DNA of 20,237 nt, from IMG/VR virus record IMGVR_UViG_3300021375_000214, positions 1 through 20,237 of that record; one strand, given 5' to 3'. The notes beneath the pieces are model-generated. The model had not been told where the DNA came from and made no database searches. It saw only the letters and a list, made by a program, of their open reading frames with translations. Position numbers and translations under genes: made by a program. Positions within the stretch are counted from its first letter, which is position 1. Each line of letters begins with the position of its first letter. Positions 6,652 to 14,785 of the stretch are shown here, piece after piece. This DNA comes from a virus.

Positions 6652-6762
6652 ATGAAAAAACTAAAACACTACTTAACATTATCATTATTCTCATTTGTAT
6701 TATTAATTGCAAGTGTAGTATTATTATCTCTTGAATCTATTATACATAACTTAATATTTTAG
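6652..6762 (+). CDS. Small single-span membrane protein (36 aa)
   Basis: A 36-residue frame from ATG 6652 to TAG 6760-6762. The product is a short basic start (MKKLKHY), one hydrophobic helix (LTLSLFSFVLLIASVVLLSL) and a short tail ending ESIIHNLIF. It should insert in the inner membrane with the N-terminus inside. It follows a good host-type promoter by about 22 bases and precedes another small gene by two bases. Tiny membrane proteins expressed alone in a late region often act in superinfection exclusion or host-membrane modulation, but nothing in the sequence proves this; a non-coding leader is the alternative. Confidence 0.55.
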   Translation: MKKLKHYLTLSLFSFVLLIASVVLLSLESIIHNLIF

Positions 6763-6764
6763 AT

Positions 6765-6944
6765 ATGGTAGAGGTAAAACAAGGCGAAGTAATAGTAACA
6801 AAAAACAACACAACAAAAATATACACATTAAAAGAATACACAGATACAATATACTATAGAAAACTATATACAAGAATATATCAAATAATTTGTTTATTAG
6901 CTACTATGTTTATTCCAGCAATAATGATTAACTTGTTTAAATGA
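6765..6944 (+). CDS. Small C-terminally membrane-anchored protein (59 aa)
   Basis: A 59-residue frame from ATG 6765 to TGA 6942-6944. The first 38 residues are polar and tyrosine-rich (MVEVKQGEVIVTKNNTTKIY, then LYTRIY). The last 20 form one hydrophobic segment (IICLLATMFIPAIMINLF) ending in Lys. This predicts a cytoplasmic domain tethered by a C-terminal span. It overlaps the next gene by ATGA and follows the previous one by two bases, so three small genes form one transcription unit. The function is unknown. Confidence 0.6.
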   Translation: MVEVKQGEVIVTKNNTTKIYTLKEYTDTIYYRKLYTRIYQIICLLATMFIPAIMINLFK

Positions 6945-7156
6945 CAAGAAACGTAAGAGAAGCAATGAGCTGGTGTTTTAAGAATGACATCAAGGTAATA
7001 GTAAAACCATTAACAAGAACAAGAAGACCAGAAGTTAAATTAGAGATACATAGAGAAGGAAGAATACAAATAGGAAATGAAACATACAGACAAGACAAAA
7101 AGTTAGGAGATAAGATACAAGAACTGTACTTATACCTATATAAGACATTAAGATAA
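6941..7156 (+). CDS. Small basic hypothetical protein (71 aa)
   Basis: A 71-residue, Arg/Lys-rich protein (MTRNVREAMSWCFKNDIKVI...) with an apparent beta-hairpin region (EVKLEIHREGRIQIGNE) and a C-terminal helix (DKIQELYLYLYKTLR). It resembles small hypothetical proteins I associate with Bacteroidota phages near the structural genes, but I know no function. It is the last of three co-transcribed small genes and is followed 19 bases later by a strong hairpin terminator. Basic charge and size would suit a nucleic-acid-binding or inhibitor protein; this is inference. Confidence 0.65.
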   Translation: MTRNVREAMSWCFKNDIKVIVKPLTRTRRPEVKLEIHREGRIQIGNETYRQDKKLGDKIQELYLYLYKTLR

Positions 7157-7175
7157 TTTTTAGGTTAATAGTTAG

Positions 7176-7211
7176 AAAAGAGGGTTGCTTTATACAAAGT
7201 AATCCTTTTTT
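7176..7211 (+). terminator. Strong rho-independent terminator after the small-gene unit
   Basis: Bases 7176-7191 pair with 7196-7211 over 16 positions, including three G-T wobbles, around the four-base loop ATAC. The right arm ends in a run of six T followed by CGTTTT. This is the longest hairpin I found in the window, and it separates the small-gene unit from the tail genes. Confidence 0.8.
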
Positions 7212-7226
7212 CGTTTTATAAAAAAC
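7212..7226 (+). promoter_or_regulatory. Recurring late element CGTTTTATAAAAAAC
   Basis: The 14-mer CGTTTTATAAAAAA occurs here and identically at 15163, and in close variants at 14149 and 17413, each just ahead of a late gene. Here it directly follows a strong terminator and lies 20 bases before the ATG at 7232, which suggests a restart of transcription. It does not fit the host TAnnTTTG box. A translation-enhancing A-rich leader is an alternative reading. Confidence 0.45.
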
Positions 7227-7231
7227 ACTTT

Positions 7232-7888
7232 ATGCAATTAGAAGTTTCTATACCTAGTACACTAAAAGAAGTTCAGTTAAAAGACTATCAAGATTTCTTA
7301 CTTATAGAGAATCCAAGTAATGATGATTTACTTAAATGCATCCTCAACATAAACACAAAAGAGCTAGGCAAGATTAAAGACAAAGATGTAGATTACTTAA
7401 TCAATCACATCAATAAACTATTCGACCAAGAACATAAGTTTATCCCTACGTTCTATTTAAATGGTGTTTCTTATGGTTTTATACCAAACCTAGATGAGAT
7501 TACCTATGGAGAAAATAAAGACGTTACAAGCTATATAAATGAATGGGGTAATATGCATAAAGCAATGGCTGTACTATTTAGACCACTTAAACAAAAGCAA
7601 GGACATAAGTACTTAATAGAAGAATATGAAGGAAGCCACAAGTACAGCGAGGTAATGAAACAAATGCCATTAAGTGTTGTATTAGGTGCTATGGTTTTTT
7701 TTTACAATTTAACCAACGAATTGCTGAACTATATACCGAGTTATTTGGAGAAAGAAGTAGTGAAGGAACAGATGATAGGTCAAATTTCTCAAGAAAATGG
7801 GGAAGCTATTCAGAACTATATACACTTGCTCAAGGAGACATTACAAGATTTAAAGAAGTTGCAAGACTTCCGTTACACCAGTGTTTAA
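7232..7888 (+). CDS. Tail assembly chaperone, unshifted product (218 aa)
   Basis: A 218-residue protein in the position of a tail assembly chaperone, which coats the tape measure during tail building. Residues 1-157 form the shared N-terminal part (MQLEVSIPSTLKEVQLKDYQ...) and residues 158-218 the unshifted tail, which is helical and charged (LNYIPSYLEKEV, EAIQNYIHLLKETLQDLKKL). A run of nine T at 7695-7703 marks the branch point to a second frame. The unshifted tail has no stop for 61 codons in very AT-rich DNA and looks protein-like, so both endings may be made. A hairpin terminator and the late element precede the start at 7232. I assign it by layout and by the typical shifted ending. Confidence 0.7.
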   Translation: MQLEVSIPSTLKEVQLKDYQDFLLIENPSNDDLLKCILNINTKELGKIKDKDVDYLINHINKLFDQEHKFIPTFYLNGVSYGFIPNLDEITYGENKDVTSYINEWGNMHKAMAVLFRPLKQKQGHKYLIEEYEGSHKYSEVMKQMPLSVVLGAMVFFYNLTNELLNYIPSYLEKEVVKEQMIGQISQENGEAIQNYIHLLKETLQDLKKLQDFRYTSV

Positions 7889-7956
7889 TGTACTTGGCAT
7901 TTGAAAAAGAAAAAGCAGAATTAGAAACAAGAATGATAAAACGTAAATCACAATAA
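7232..7956 (+). CDS. Tail assembly chaperone, -1 frameshift product (about 241 aa)
   Basis: Shifting -1 on the run of T (slippery T TTT TTT at 7696-7702) joins residues 1-157 to an 84-residue extension read from TTA 7702 to TAA 7954-7956. The extension is clearly coding: AELYTELFGE, then KWGSYSELYTLAQGDITRFK and LPLHQCLMYLAFEKEKAELE. The pattern KWG-YS-(I/L)Y-LA-GDI is one I associate with Bacteroidota phage tail chaperone proteins. No ATG or other good start opens this frame near the junction, so it must be reached by ribosomal frameshifting, transcriptional slippage or a T-run length difference. The extension ends one base before the next gene. Two-product chaperones by frameshift (such as lambda gpG/gpGT) are common in long-tailed phages. 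Confidence 0.68.
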
Positions 7957-7957
7957 T

Positions 7958-8422
7958 ATGCAAGGATTTTATAATCTATCCGAAAAGATAAGACAAACAC
8001 TACAACTAGATGACTTTGTCAATACAGTTACCTATGGAGACATATACGATGTAGACTTAAACAAACAGACTATATTTCCCTTATCACACTTTATGGTAAA
8101 TAGTGCAACTATGCAAGGTAACGTATGGAGCTTCAACATATCTCTATTATGTATGGATATAGTAGATGAGAATAAGAAATTTGCAGAGGGAATACCACAA
8201 GAGTTTAGAGGTAACAACAATGAACAAGATGTATTTAATACACAACTAGCAGTAGCTAATAGATTACTAGAGTTATTATTAAGAGGAGACTTATATGTAG
8301 ACAAATACCAATTAAGTGGAGACCCTACATTAGAACCTTTTGTAGATAGATTTGAAAACAAGTTAGCTGGATGGACAGTTACATTTGATGTGCTAATTCC
8401 TAACGATATGACTATATGTTAA
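7958..8422 (+). CDS. Probable tail terminator / tail completion protein
   Basis: A 154-residue protein (MQGFYNLSEKIRQTLQLDDF...) ending in RFENKLAGWTVTFDVLIPNDMTIC. The alternating beta pattern, a central helix (VFNTQLAVANRLLELLL) and the RFENKLAGW-type ending resemble tail completion or terminator proteins of flavobacterial phages, which cap the tail tube and join it to the head. It sits between the chaperone and a neck-type protein and overlaps the latter by seven bases. The exact role is inferred from position and general pattern. Confidence 0.5.
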   Translation: MQGFYNLSEKIRQTLQLDDFVNTVTYGDIYDVDLNKQTIFPLSHFMVNSATMQGNVWSFNISLLCMDIVDENKKFAEGIPQEFRGNNNEQDVFNTQLAVANRLLELLLRGDLYVDKYQLSGDPTLEPFVDRFENKLAGWTVTFDVLIPNDMTIC

Positions 8423-8949
8423 AGAACTTGCAAACAGAGTTACAATCTTTTGGTAAGTATGTAGTACAACAATCAAGGTCTAATCTTACTAAACAAAAAC
8501 ATAATGTAAGTAAAGACTTGTATAATAGTATTCATTACAAATTAGAAGAAAATAATGGAAACTTTGATTTAGCATTTATAATGGATGAGTACGGAACATT
8601 TTTAGATAAAGGTGTTAAAGGTGCTAATCCTAGTTTAGTTAAAGGTGGTAAACAAAAAGGAGGTAATAGTCCTTATAGTTTTAAAAACAAAAGACCACCT
8701 ATGCAACCTATAGCTGATTGGGCTAAAAAAAGAAACATAAGATTAAGAGATAAAGAAGGAAAGTTTAAAAAAGGTAATTATAGAACAATAGGATTTATAT
8801 TACAAAGAAGCATATTTGCACAAGGAATAAAACCAAGTATGTTTTTTACTAAACCATTTTTAGCAGCCTTTGATAGATATCCAGAATTATTAAGTAAAGC
8901 ATTTGCACAAGACATAACAGACATATTTAAAGACAACAACAATGAGTAA
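8416..8949 (+). CDS. Probable head-tail joining (gp10 / neck-type) protein
   Basis: A 177-residue basic protein starting with a long helix (MLKNLQTELQSFGKYVVQQS). A mid-region reads EYGTFLDKGVKG, followed by a Gly/Lys-rich loop, RPPMQPIADWAKKRNI and a second segment ending SMFFTKPFLAAF. The combination of an FxDxGVKG-type strand, the P-I-x-x-W helix and PSxFxxxAF-like ending is typical of HK97 gp10-like neck or tail-completion proteins. It overlaps its neighbours by seven and eight bases. The specific role at the head-tail junction is inferred. Confidence 0.5.
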   Translation: MLKNLQTELQSFGKYVVQQSRSNLTKQKHNVSKDLYNSIHYKLEENNGNFDLAFIMDEYGTFLDKGVKGANPSLVKGGKQKGGNSPYSFKNKRPPMQPIADWAKKRNIRLRDKEGKFKKGNYRTIGFILQRSIFAQGIKPSMFFTKPFLAAFDRYPELLSKAFAQDITDIFKDNNNE

Positions 8950-10084
8950 AATAAACGTAAGAAGTCCTTACTTCGTAAACCTATCAACTACTAACTTGGT
9001 AAGCGCAAAGCTTGAGATAAGAATATATGTAGGAGCAGCAGAAACAACTTGGCTAGGAAGCCCACAATACACATTAACCTCAACAGCTATAAACGAAAAA
9101 GTAAACTTTGAAATAGCAGAGTTAATAAAAGACTACATACCAGCAGCATTTAATGGAGTATATCCAAATGATTTAAATGCAACAGAAGATTACACAACCT
9201 CTTACGTTGATTATAGAGTAACAGAAACATTAACTACTGGAGTACAAACACCAGTTGATACATTAGGAGTAAGAGCATTTTATGGTTATGGATATTTTGA
9301 AGAAGGTGCAAACCCTCAACTACTACAAGGCTACTTACAATCAAACACAACAATACTAAAACTACACGATGCTCCTATAAGAATACCAGTAGATAATGAA
9401 AACACTAACTCTGTTGCATTTTTATATAAAGGACAACAAGTATATTCTTGGCTTCCTAGCGTTGGTCTTAAAATACAAGACCAGATTGTTTATGTAAGTA
9501 ATGGTGTTAATGGTGCAGATAGCTTTGAAGAAAGAGTAGAATTAGATGGAGGTACATTTGAAGACAATGCTTGTATTAACGAGTTTGAAGATGACTTTGA
9601 GTTATTCCCAGTTGATGAGGTTTTAGTTAGTGGTGTTGAGGGATTGACTATAATTAAAATAGACAACATAGACGAATGTAAATACACACCTTATAAACTA
9701 ACCTTTATAAATAAGTTTGGAGCATATCAAGATATATGGATGTTTAAGAATTCTAAACTTGCAATGACTACTGAAAAAGACAAATACAAATCTAACATAA
9801 TAAACAACGGAACATACGAAACGTATAACGCACAAGTTAGATTACTATCTAAAAACGCAAACCAAAGACTTACTTTAAATAGTGGTTATTATCCAGAAAG
9901 CAATAACGAAATATTCAGACAACTATTTTTAAGTGATAAAGTATGGATAGAATACAAAGAAAAAACACTAGCTGTAAATATAGAGAACAACAATATAGAC
10001 TACAAAACAAGTCTTACTGATAGTTTAATAAACTACACAATAGATGTAAGTTTTGCATTTGATACTATAAACAACATAAGATAA
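8942..10084 (+). CDS. Large tail structural protein (380 aa)
   Basis: A 380-residue protein rich in beta strands, Thr, Asn and Tyr, with no signal peptide or membrane span. The N-terminus (MSKINVRSPYFVNL) and the acidic middle (FEDDFELFPVDE, about 218-229) suggest a virion component. It lies between the neck-type gene and another tail protein, ahead of the tape measure. Proteins of this kind in Bacteroidota phages are usually called phage structural or tail proteins; a distal-tail role is possible. I see no enzymatic motif. It abuts the next gene with no gap between its TAA and the next ATG. Confidence 0.55.
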   Translation: MSKINVRSPYFVNLSTTNLVSAKLEIRIYVGAAETTWLGSPQYTLTSTAINEKVNFEIAELIKDYIPAAFNGVYPNDLNATEDYTTSYVDYRVTETLTTGVQTPVDTLGVRAFYGYGYFEEGANPQLLQGYLQSNTTILKLHDAPIRIPVDNENTNSVAFLYKGQQVYSWLPSVGLKIQDQIVYVSNGVNGADSFEERVELDGGTFEDNACINEFEDDFELFPVDEVLVSGVEGLTIIKIDNIDECKYTPYKLTFINKFGAYQDIWMFKNSKLAMTTEKDKYKSNIINNGTYETYNAQVRLLSKNANQRLTLNSGYYPESNNEIFRQLFLSDKVWIEYKEKTLAVNIENNNIDYKTSLTDSLINYTIDVSFAFDTINNIR

Positions 10085-12154
10085 ATGAATTTAGAATTAT
10101 ATATAGATAATGTTAGAGTTGATTTATTTAAAGATGAAGCAATTACTCTTACTGACACACAACAAAACATTCGTGATATTGCTTTAGTGTTTACTCCTTT
10201 TAGTCAGCAGTTCAACTTACCAGCATCCTCTACTAACAATAAGATATTTAAGCATTACTACAACAACGATATAGTAAATGGATATGATGCTAGGTTTAGA
10301 GTAGATGCTATTATAAAACTAGATGGAGCAGATTTTAAAGTAGGCAAGATTAGATTAGATTCTGTATCTATGAAAAACAATAAAGCACACGCTTACAAGG
10401 TGGTGTTCTTTGGGAATACTTCAAGTCTTAAAGATATATTTGGAGATGAAACATTAAGCGCTTTAAATCCTTTAAATGCTTATGATATAAAATATAATAA
10501 TAGTGATGTTTTAAATGCTTTTAAAGATGGTTTACAAAGTACTGGATTAAAAGCTACTTCTACTGCTAACAGAAATATTACTTTGCCTTTAATCACTTTA
10601 CAAAACTATTATAGTTATGATTCTACAAACACAATAACTACACCTAACCTACATAATGTAAATTGGAATCTATTACAAAGAGAATTAAAACCAGCAATAA
10701 AATGCAAACGTATTATAGAAGCAATACAGACTCAATACAATATAGAGTTTAATATGGCAGATGAAACTGGTATAACAAGTTTTTTTGATAGTGATGTATT
10801 TGATGAATTGTATTTATGGCTACATAGAGAGAAAACACCTATAACAAATCCAGAAACTACTACACCTTTATTTGGTATTGATTTTCAACAAAGGTCAAGG
10901 AAATTAACATTTGCAGATTTTACATTTGTTTCTGGTGTTGATTATTTAAGTGGAGGTAATCTAGTAATAAGTGATGAATATAATTATTCAATTAGGTTAG
11001 TTTTAGATAGTAATGCTGGAGTTGAGTTAGAGATTATATCAATAGATAAACTTACAAACGAATTGTTGGATTATCAAACAAGAATAACACCACCTAGTAA
11101 TTACAATGTTACATTAAGAGATTTAGATAGTGGTACTTTGTCATCTAGAACTTATGATATAGAGTTTAGATTTAATACTCCAACAGTAGGAGTATTTGAT
11201 GCAGAAACAATGCTTATAACACGAACACTAAAAGATGGAACACCAGTAGATTCTGGTAACTATTCTTATAATGCTTTTAATTTAGAGCAAAATATATTTA
11301 TACAAGACTATATACCTAATATGAAAGTCCTTGACTTTATGACTACTTTGTTTAAGATGTTTAATTTAACTGCATATACTAAAAGGGGTTCTAGTAAAAT
11401 ATATGTAGAAACATTTGATGACTTTATGTCTACTGGCAATACTCACGATATTTCTAAATACATAGTTGTAGATTCTAACAATATAGACAGACCAATACCA
11501 TATTCAAGAATTAACTTTAATTATTCTACATCTGTTACGCAAACATCTTTAAGATACTTAAATCAGTTTAGCCAACAGTTTGGAAACCTTAACTATTCAG
11601 CACCAGAAAAATACGATGGTCAAAGCTATGATATACAAGTAGACGGACAACGTAGTCAATTAATAAACATAATTGATGAGAATGATGATTTGACTGGAAT
11701 TGTTTATGGTTGGTGGGTAGATGCCGAAAGTAAAACAACATTAGGTAGTCCGTATATGTTTTTCAATGATTTAATTGATGTAGCAGATTATCCAGTTACT
11801 TCTCTTGTAATAGAAGAATACAATGCGCCTTCTAATGTTAGTCCAGACAGAAATCATACTTTAAACTTTGGAATTGAGTATAACGAATATACTGGTAATG
11901 TAAATGAAAATAGTTTGTTCAATAGATTTTATTCTCAATACATAGTTAAGCTTTTTGAAGAACAAGCTAGAGTTGTAAAGTTTACTGCTCAATTACCCTC
12001 ATCAATAGTTTTAAATTATGAACTAAATGATGTGTTTATTGTAAACGGACAAGAGTACTTTATAAATAGCATAAGAACTAATTTGCTAACTAACAAAAGT
12101 GAATTGGAATTAATAACCAAACAAAGTGATTACACACCAAGCGTATTAACATAA
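10085..12154 (+). CDS. Large tail protein, possible tail-tip/hub component (689 aa)
   Basis: A 689-residue beta-rich protein beginning MNLELYIDNVRVDLFKDEAI. Its opening segment, with TPFSQQFNLPAS near residues 37-48, is one I associate with large conserved tail proteins of Bacteroidota phages. The long middle shows repeating strand patterns, and the end (NDVFIVNGQEYFINSIRTNL near 645-665) looks like a beta sandwich. It starts immediately after the previous stop. Position and size fit a tail-tip or hub protein, but I see no peptidase or lysozyme motif and cannot assign a specific role. Confidence 0.55.
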   Translation: MNLELYIDNVRVDLFKDEAITLTDTQQNIRDIALVFTPFSQQFNLPASSTNNKIFKHYYNNDIVNGYDARFRVDAIIKLDGADFKVGKIRLDSVSMKNNKAHAYKVVFFGNTSSLKDIFGDETLSALNPLNAYDIKYNNSDVLNAFKDGLQSTGLKATSTANRNITLPLITLQNYYSYDSTNTITTPNLHNVNWNLLQRELKPAIKCKRIIEAIQTQYNIEFNMADETGITSFFDSDVFDELYLWLHREKTPITNPETTTPLFGIDFQQRSRKLTFADFTFVSGVDYLSGGNLVISDEYNYSIRLVLDSNAGVELEIISIDKLTNELLDYQTRITPPSNYNVTLRDLDSGTLSSRTYDIEFRFNTPTVGVFDAETMLITRTLKDGTPVDSGNYSYNAFNLEQNIFIQDYIPNMKVLDFMTTLFKMFNLTAYTKRGSSKIYVETFDDFMSTGNTHDISKYIVVDSNNIDRPIPYSRINFNYSTSVTQTSLRYLNQFSQQFGNLNYSAPEKYDGQSYDIQVDGQRSQLINIIDENDDLTGIVYGWWVDAESKTTLGSPYMFFNDLIDVADYPVTSLVIEEYNAPSNVSPDRNHTLNFGIEYNEYTGNVNENSLFNRFYSQYIVKLFEEQARVVKFTAQLPSSIVLNYELNDVFIVNGQEYFINSIRTNLLTNKSELELITKQSDYTPSVLT

Positions 12155-12306
12155 TGATAGTAATAAAATTATTAAACATAGATGAGTTTTACGGAGTAAG
12201 TGAAACTATAGAAATAGCAAAAGGCAAAAACAAAATGCCAGAAACATTTAAAGAAGGATTCAAACAAATTAAAAGACATACAAAATGGCAGAAAAATACA
12301 AAATAG
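12154..12306 (+). CDS. Small hypothetical protein overlapping the tape measure (50 aa)
   Basis: A 50-residue frame whose ATG overlaps the previous stop (TAATG) and whose TAG at 12304-12306 lies 22 bases inside the tape measure gene. The product begins MIVIKLLNIDEFYGVSETIE and ends in a basic helix (KEGFKQIKRHTKWQKNTK). The double overlap fills the only gap in this part of the tail operon, which argues for a real gene. The function is unknown; a small tail assembly factor is possible. Confidence 0.55.
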   Translation: MIVIKLLNIDEFYGVSETIEIAKGKNKMPETFKEGFKQIKRHTKWQKNTK

Positions 12307-14126
12307 AATTTGAGGTAGATTCTAGTGGAGCAGTAAAAAATGTTGAAAAGGTAGACGATGCTTTAAAGGATACTGGTAAAACAGCCAAAAAGGAATTATC
12401 TGCAATTGAAAAAGGCGTAAAAAAAGTAGGTCAAGCTGGAAAGACTATTGCAAGTGGTGGTTTAAAAGCTATAGGTTTAGGTTTAAGAGGTATTGGTAAG
12501 GCTTATTTAGCTGCTGGTATAGGAATAATAGTATCTGGGTTTACATTTTTATATAATGCTTTAAAAGAGAATCAAGAAGTACTAGATACGTTTAATACTG
12601 TGTTTGAAACTTTATCTATTATTGGAAGTCAAGTCGCTGATGTTATAGTTAATGTTTATAAAAGTGTAGCAAGTGCTACAGAGAATTTTGATGCTTTAGG
12701 TAAAGTCATAAAAAGTTTATTAACTATTTCTATTACACCTTTAAAATTAGCTTTTGATGGAATTAGATTAGGTTTACTATCAGCACAATTAGCTTGGGAA
12801 GAATCCTTCTTTGGAGATGAAGACCCAGAAACAATTAAAAGACTTAATGAATCTATATTTGAAACAAAGCAAAGTCTAGCAGACACAGCCAATGAAGCTA
12901 TATCTGCTGGTAAAAGTATTGTTACAAATTTTGGAGAAGCAGTTACAGAAATTGGTAATATATCAAAACAAGTAATTGAAGGAGTTAAAGACATAAGTAT
13001 TGAAGCTGCAATTGAAACTGCAAAAACAAATGTAGCATTAAAGAAATCTGCTGAATTAGCAAGAGTTGAAAATCAAGGGTTAATTGAGCAATATGACAGA
13101 CAAGCCGAACAACAAAGACAAATAAGAGATAATGATTTAATTTCTATTGAACAAAGAATAGTAGCTAATGATAAACTTAAAGCCACATTAGAAGAACAAG
13201 AAAAATTAATGCTTGAAAATGCTCGTTTAATACAAGCATCTGCACAAGCACAATTTGATAAAAATGCAAGTGATGAAAACGCATTAATATTAGCTGAAGC
13301 TAAAAATGAAGTTAAAGCTGTAGAAGCACAGATTGAAGGCTTTATGTCTGAACAAGAATCTAACAGAGTTGCTTTATTAAAAGAAAAAATAGAACTAGAT
13401 TTAGTAAATGATGAAGCTACTGCAATTAGGCAAAACGAACAAAGATTGTTTGAAGCAGAAATGGATGAAAACGCTGTTACTAGATTACAAACTACTTTAG
13501 CAAATTTAAAAGCAGAAGAAGAAGCTGAAACATTAAGGCTTAAAAACAAAAGAGATAACTTTGAACAAGGTACACAATCTTATATAGATGCTAACAATGA
13601 ATTATTAGATTATCAACAAGCAAACGCTAATCAACAAGTTAAAATAGAAAAGGAATTAGCAGAAGCAAAACAAGCTCAAATCAAACAAACATTAGGAGAT
13701 ATAGCAAACATAGTTGGTCAAAATTCTAAATTCGGTAAATCTATTGCTATAGTACAAGCAATACAAGATACGTTTGCTGGAGCAAATAAAGCTCTTTCAC
13801 AAGGAGGATTATTTGGATTTGTAGGTGCAGCATCAATAATTGCTACTGGTATAAGAAACGTTAAACAAATAGCATCAACTAAACCACCAGAGCCACCAGC
13901 TGGATTAAGAGGTGGAGGAGCAAGTACTTCTGTGGCAACACCAAGTATTCCAACACCTACTGCACCACAAACACCATCGTTTGATATATTAGGTACAAGT
14001 ACAACAAACCAAATAGCTTCTGCATTAGGACAACAAGCACCAGTACAAGCATTTGTTGTGAGTCAAGATGTTACAACTGCACAAAGCTTACAAAACAATA
14101 TAGTACAAGGAGCATCACTAGGATAA
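12285..14126 (+). CDS. Tail tape measure protein (613 aa)
   Basis: A 613-residue protein that should set tail length and pass into the cell envelope at injection. After a short N-terminal beta segment (KYKIEFEVDSSGAVKNVEKV) comes a Gly/Lys helical region and a hydrophobic stretch at about 72-92 (KAYLAAGIGIIVSGFTFLYNA). The centre (about 240-490) is a long Gln/Glu/Ala coiled coil. A second hydrophobic segment (about 505-530, GGLFGFVGAASIIATGI) is followed by a Pro/Thr/Ser/Gly linker and the ending VQAFVVSQDVTTAQSLQNNI, an ending I associate with flavobacterial tape measures. At about 1.5 Å per residue it predicts a tail near 90 nm. No lysozyme or peptidase domain is visible. Confidence 0.85.
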   Translation: MAEKYKIEFEVDSSGAVKNVEKVDDALKDTGKTAKKELSAIEKGVKKVGQAGKTIASGGLKAIGLGLRGIGKAYLAAGIGIIVSGFTFLYNALKENQEVLDTFNTVFETLSIIGSQVADVIVNVYKSVASATENFDALGKVIKSLLTISITPLKLAFDGIRLGLLSAQLAWEESFFGDEDPETIKRLNESIFETKQSLADTANEAISAGKSIVTNFGEAVTEIGNISKQVIEGVKDISIEAAIETAKTNVALKKSAELARVENQGLIEQYDRQAEQQRQIRDNDLISIEQRIVANDKLKATLEEQEKLMLENARLIQASAQAQFDKNASDENALILAEAKNEVKAVEAQIEGFMSEQESNRVALLKEKIELDLVNDEATAIRQNEQRLFEAEMDENAVTRLQTTLANLKAEEEAETLRLKNKRDNFEQGTQSYIDANNELLDYQQANANQQVKIEKELAEAKQAQIKQTLGDIANIVGQNSKFGKSIAIVQAIQDTFAGANKALSQGGLFGFVGAASIIATGIRNVKQIASTKPPEPPAGLRGGGASTSVATPSIPTPTAPQTPSFDILGTSTTNQIASALGQQAPVQAFVVSQDVTTAQSLQNNIVQGASLG

Positions 14127-14148
14127 TAAAACAAAAAACTAAATTAAA

Positions 14149-14163
14149 CGTTTATAAAAAAAG
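14149..14163 (+). promoter_or_regulatory. Recurring late element, variant CGTTTATAAAAAAAG
   Basis: This copy has one T fewer and one A more than CGTTTTATAAAAAA at 7212 and 15163. It lies 19 bases before the protease ATG at 14168, matching the 20-21 base spacing at 7212 and 17413. It is in the 41-base gap that separates the tail block from the head block. Confidence 0.4.
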
Positions 14164-14167
14164 AACT

Positions 14168-14785
14168 ATGGAAATTATAGAATTAATAATAGATGAGAAC
14201 GAAGAACTATCTGGCATAGAAGCTATATCAGTAGTAGAGTCTCCAGCAATAGAAGAAGATTTTATAGCACTTAAAAACCAAGAGCAAATAAGACTTGCAG
14301 AAATAAGTAAAGAAAAAAGACTACTTATAGGTGCAGCACTTATACCAGAACGACCTATTTATCGTAAGAATGGAGAAAATGAGTTTTACATCTACTTCTC
14401 TAAAGATACAGTAGCAAAAGCATCACAAATGTTTTTAAAACGAGGTAATCAAGGACAAGCAACATTAGAACACACAGAAGAAAAACTATCTGGTATGACT
14501 ATAGTTGAATCTTGGTTAGTAGAGGATGATGTTCACGATAAATCTCGTAAGTATGGTTTAGATATGCCTTTAGGTACTTGGATGGTTGCAATGAAAGTAG
14601 ATAACGATGATATTTGGAACAACTATGTAAAAGAAGGTAAAGTAAAAGGATTTTCAATAGAAGGCTACTTTGCAGACAAACTAAATAGACCACAAGATAA
14701 ACAACAAGACCAATTAAGCGAAGACGATAAACTACTAAACGATATAATAGATGTACTCAAGGAATCAGAGACCAACAAAAAGTAG
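14168..14785 (+). CDS. Prohead protease, XkdF family
   Basis: A 205-residue protein with the XkdF-type phage serine protease pattern: LIGAALIPERPIYR at 53-66, YIYFSKDT at 74-81, EH at 101-102 (candidate catalytic His), IVESWLVED at 112-120, DKSRKYG and GTWMVAMKV at 136-144, and GFSIEG at 161-166 with S163 as candidate catalytic Ser. It should cleave scaffold and capsid precursors during head maturation. The C-terminus is hydrophilic and acidic. It opens the head module and overlaps the next gene by 35 bases. Confidence 0.85.
   Translation: MEIIELIIDENEELSGIEAISVVESPAIEEDFIALKNQEQIRLAEISKEKRLLIGAALIPERPIYRKNGENEFYIYFSKDTVAKASQMFLKRGNQGQATLEHTEEKLSGMTIVESWLVEDDVHDKSRKYGLDMPLGTWMVAMKVDNDDIWNNYVKEGKVKGFSIEGYFADKLNRPQDKQQDQLSEDDKLLNDIIDVLKESETNKK

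Noticed and set aside
8032-8361. Reverse-strand open frame of 109 codons inside the tail completion gene
   Set aside because: Fully covered by a better-supported + strand gene and without family resemblance.
12656-12994. Reverse-strand open frame of 112 codons within the tape measure gene
   Set aside because: Same antisense effect in biased coding sequence, without a promoter or protein-like features.
13073-13549. Long reverse-strand open frame (158 codons) inside the tape measure gene
   Set aside because: It is an antisense shadow of a low-complexity coiled-coil region; its product is Ser/Cys/Leu-rich with no domain pattern, and all convincing genes run on the + strand.
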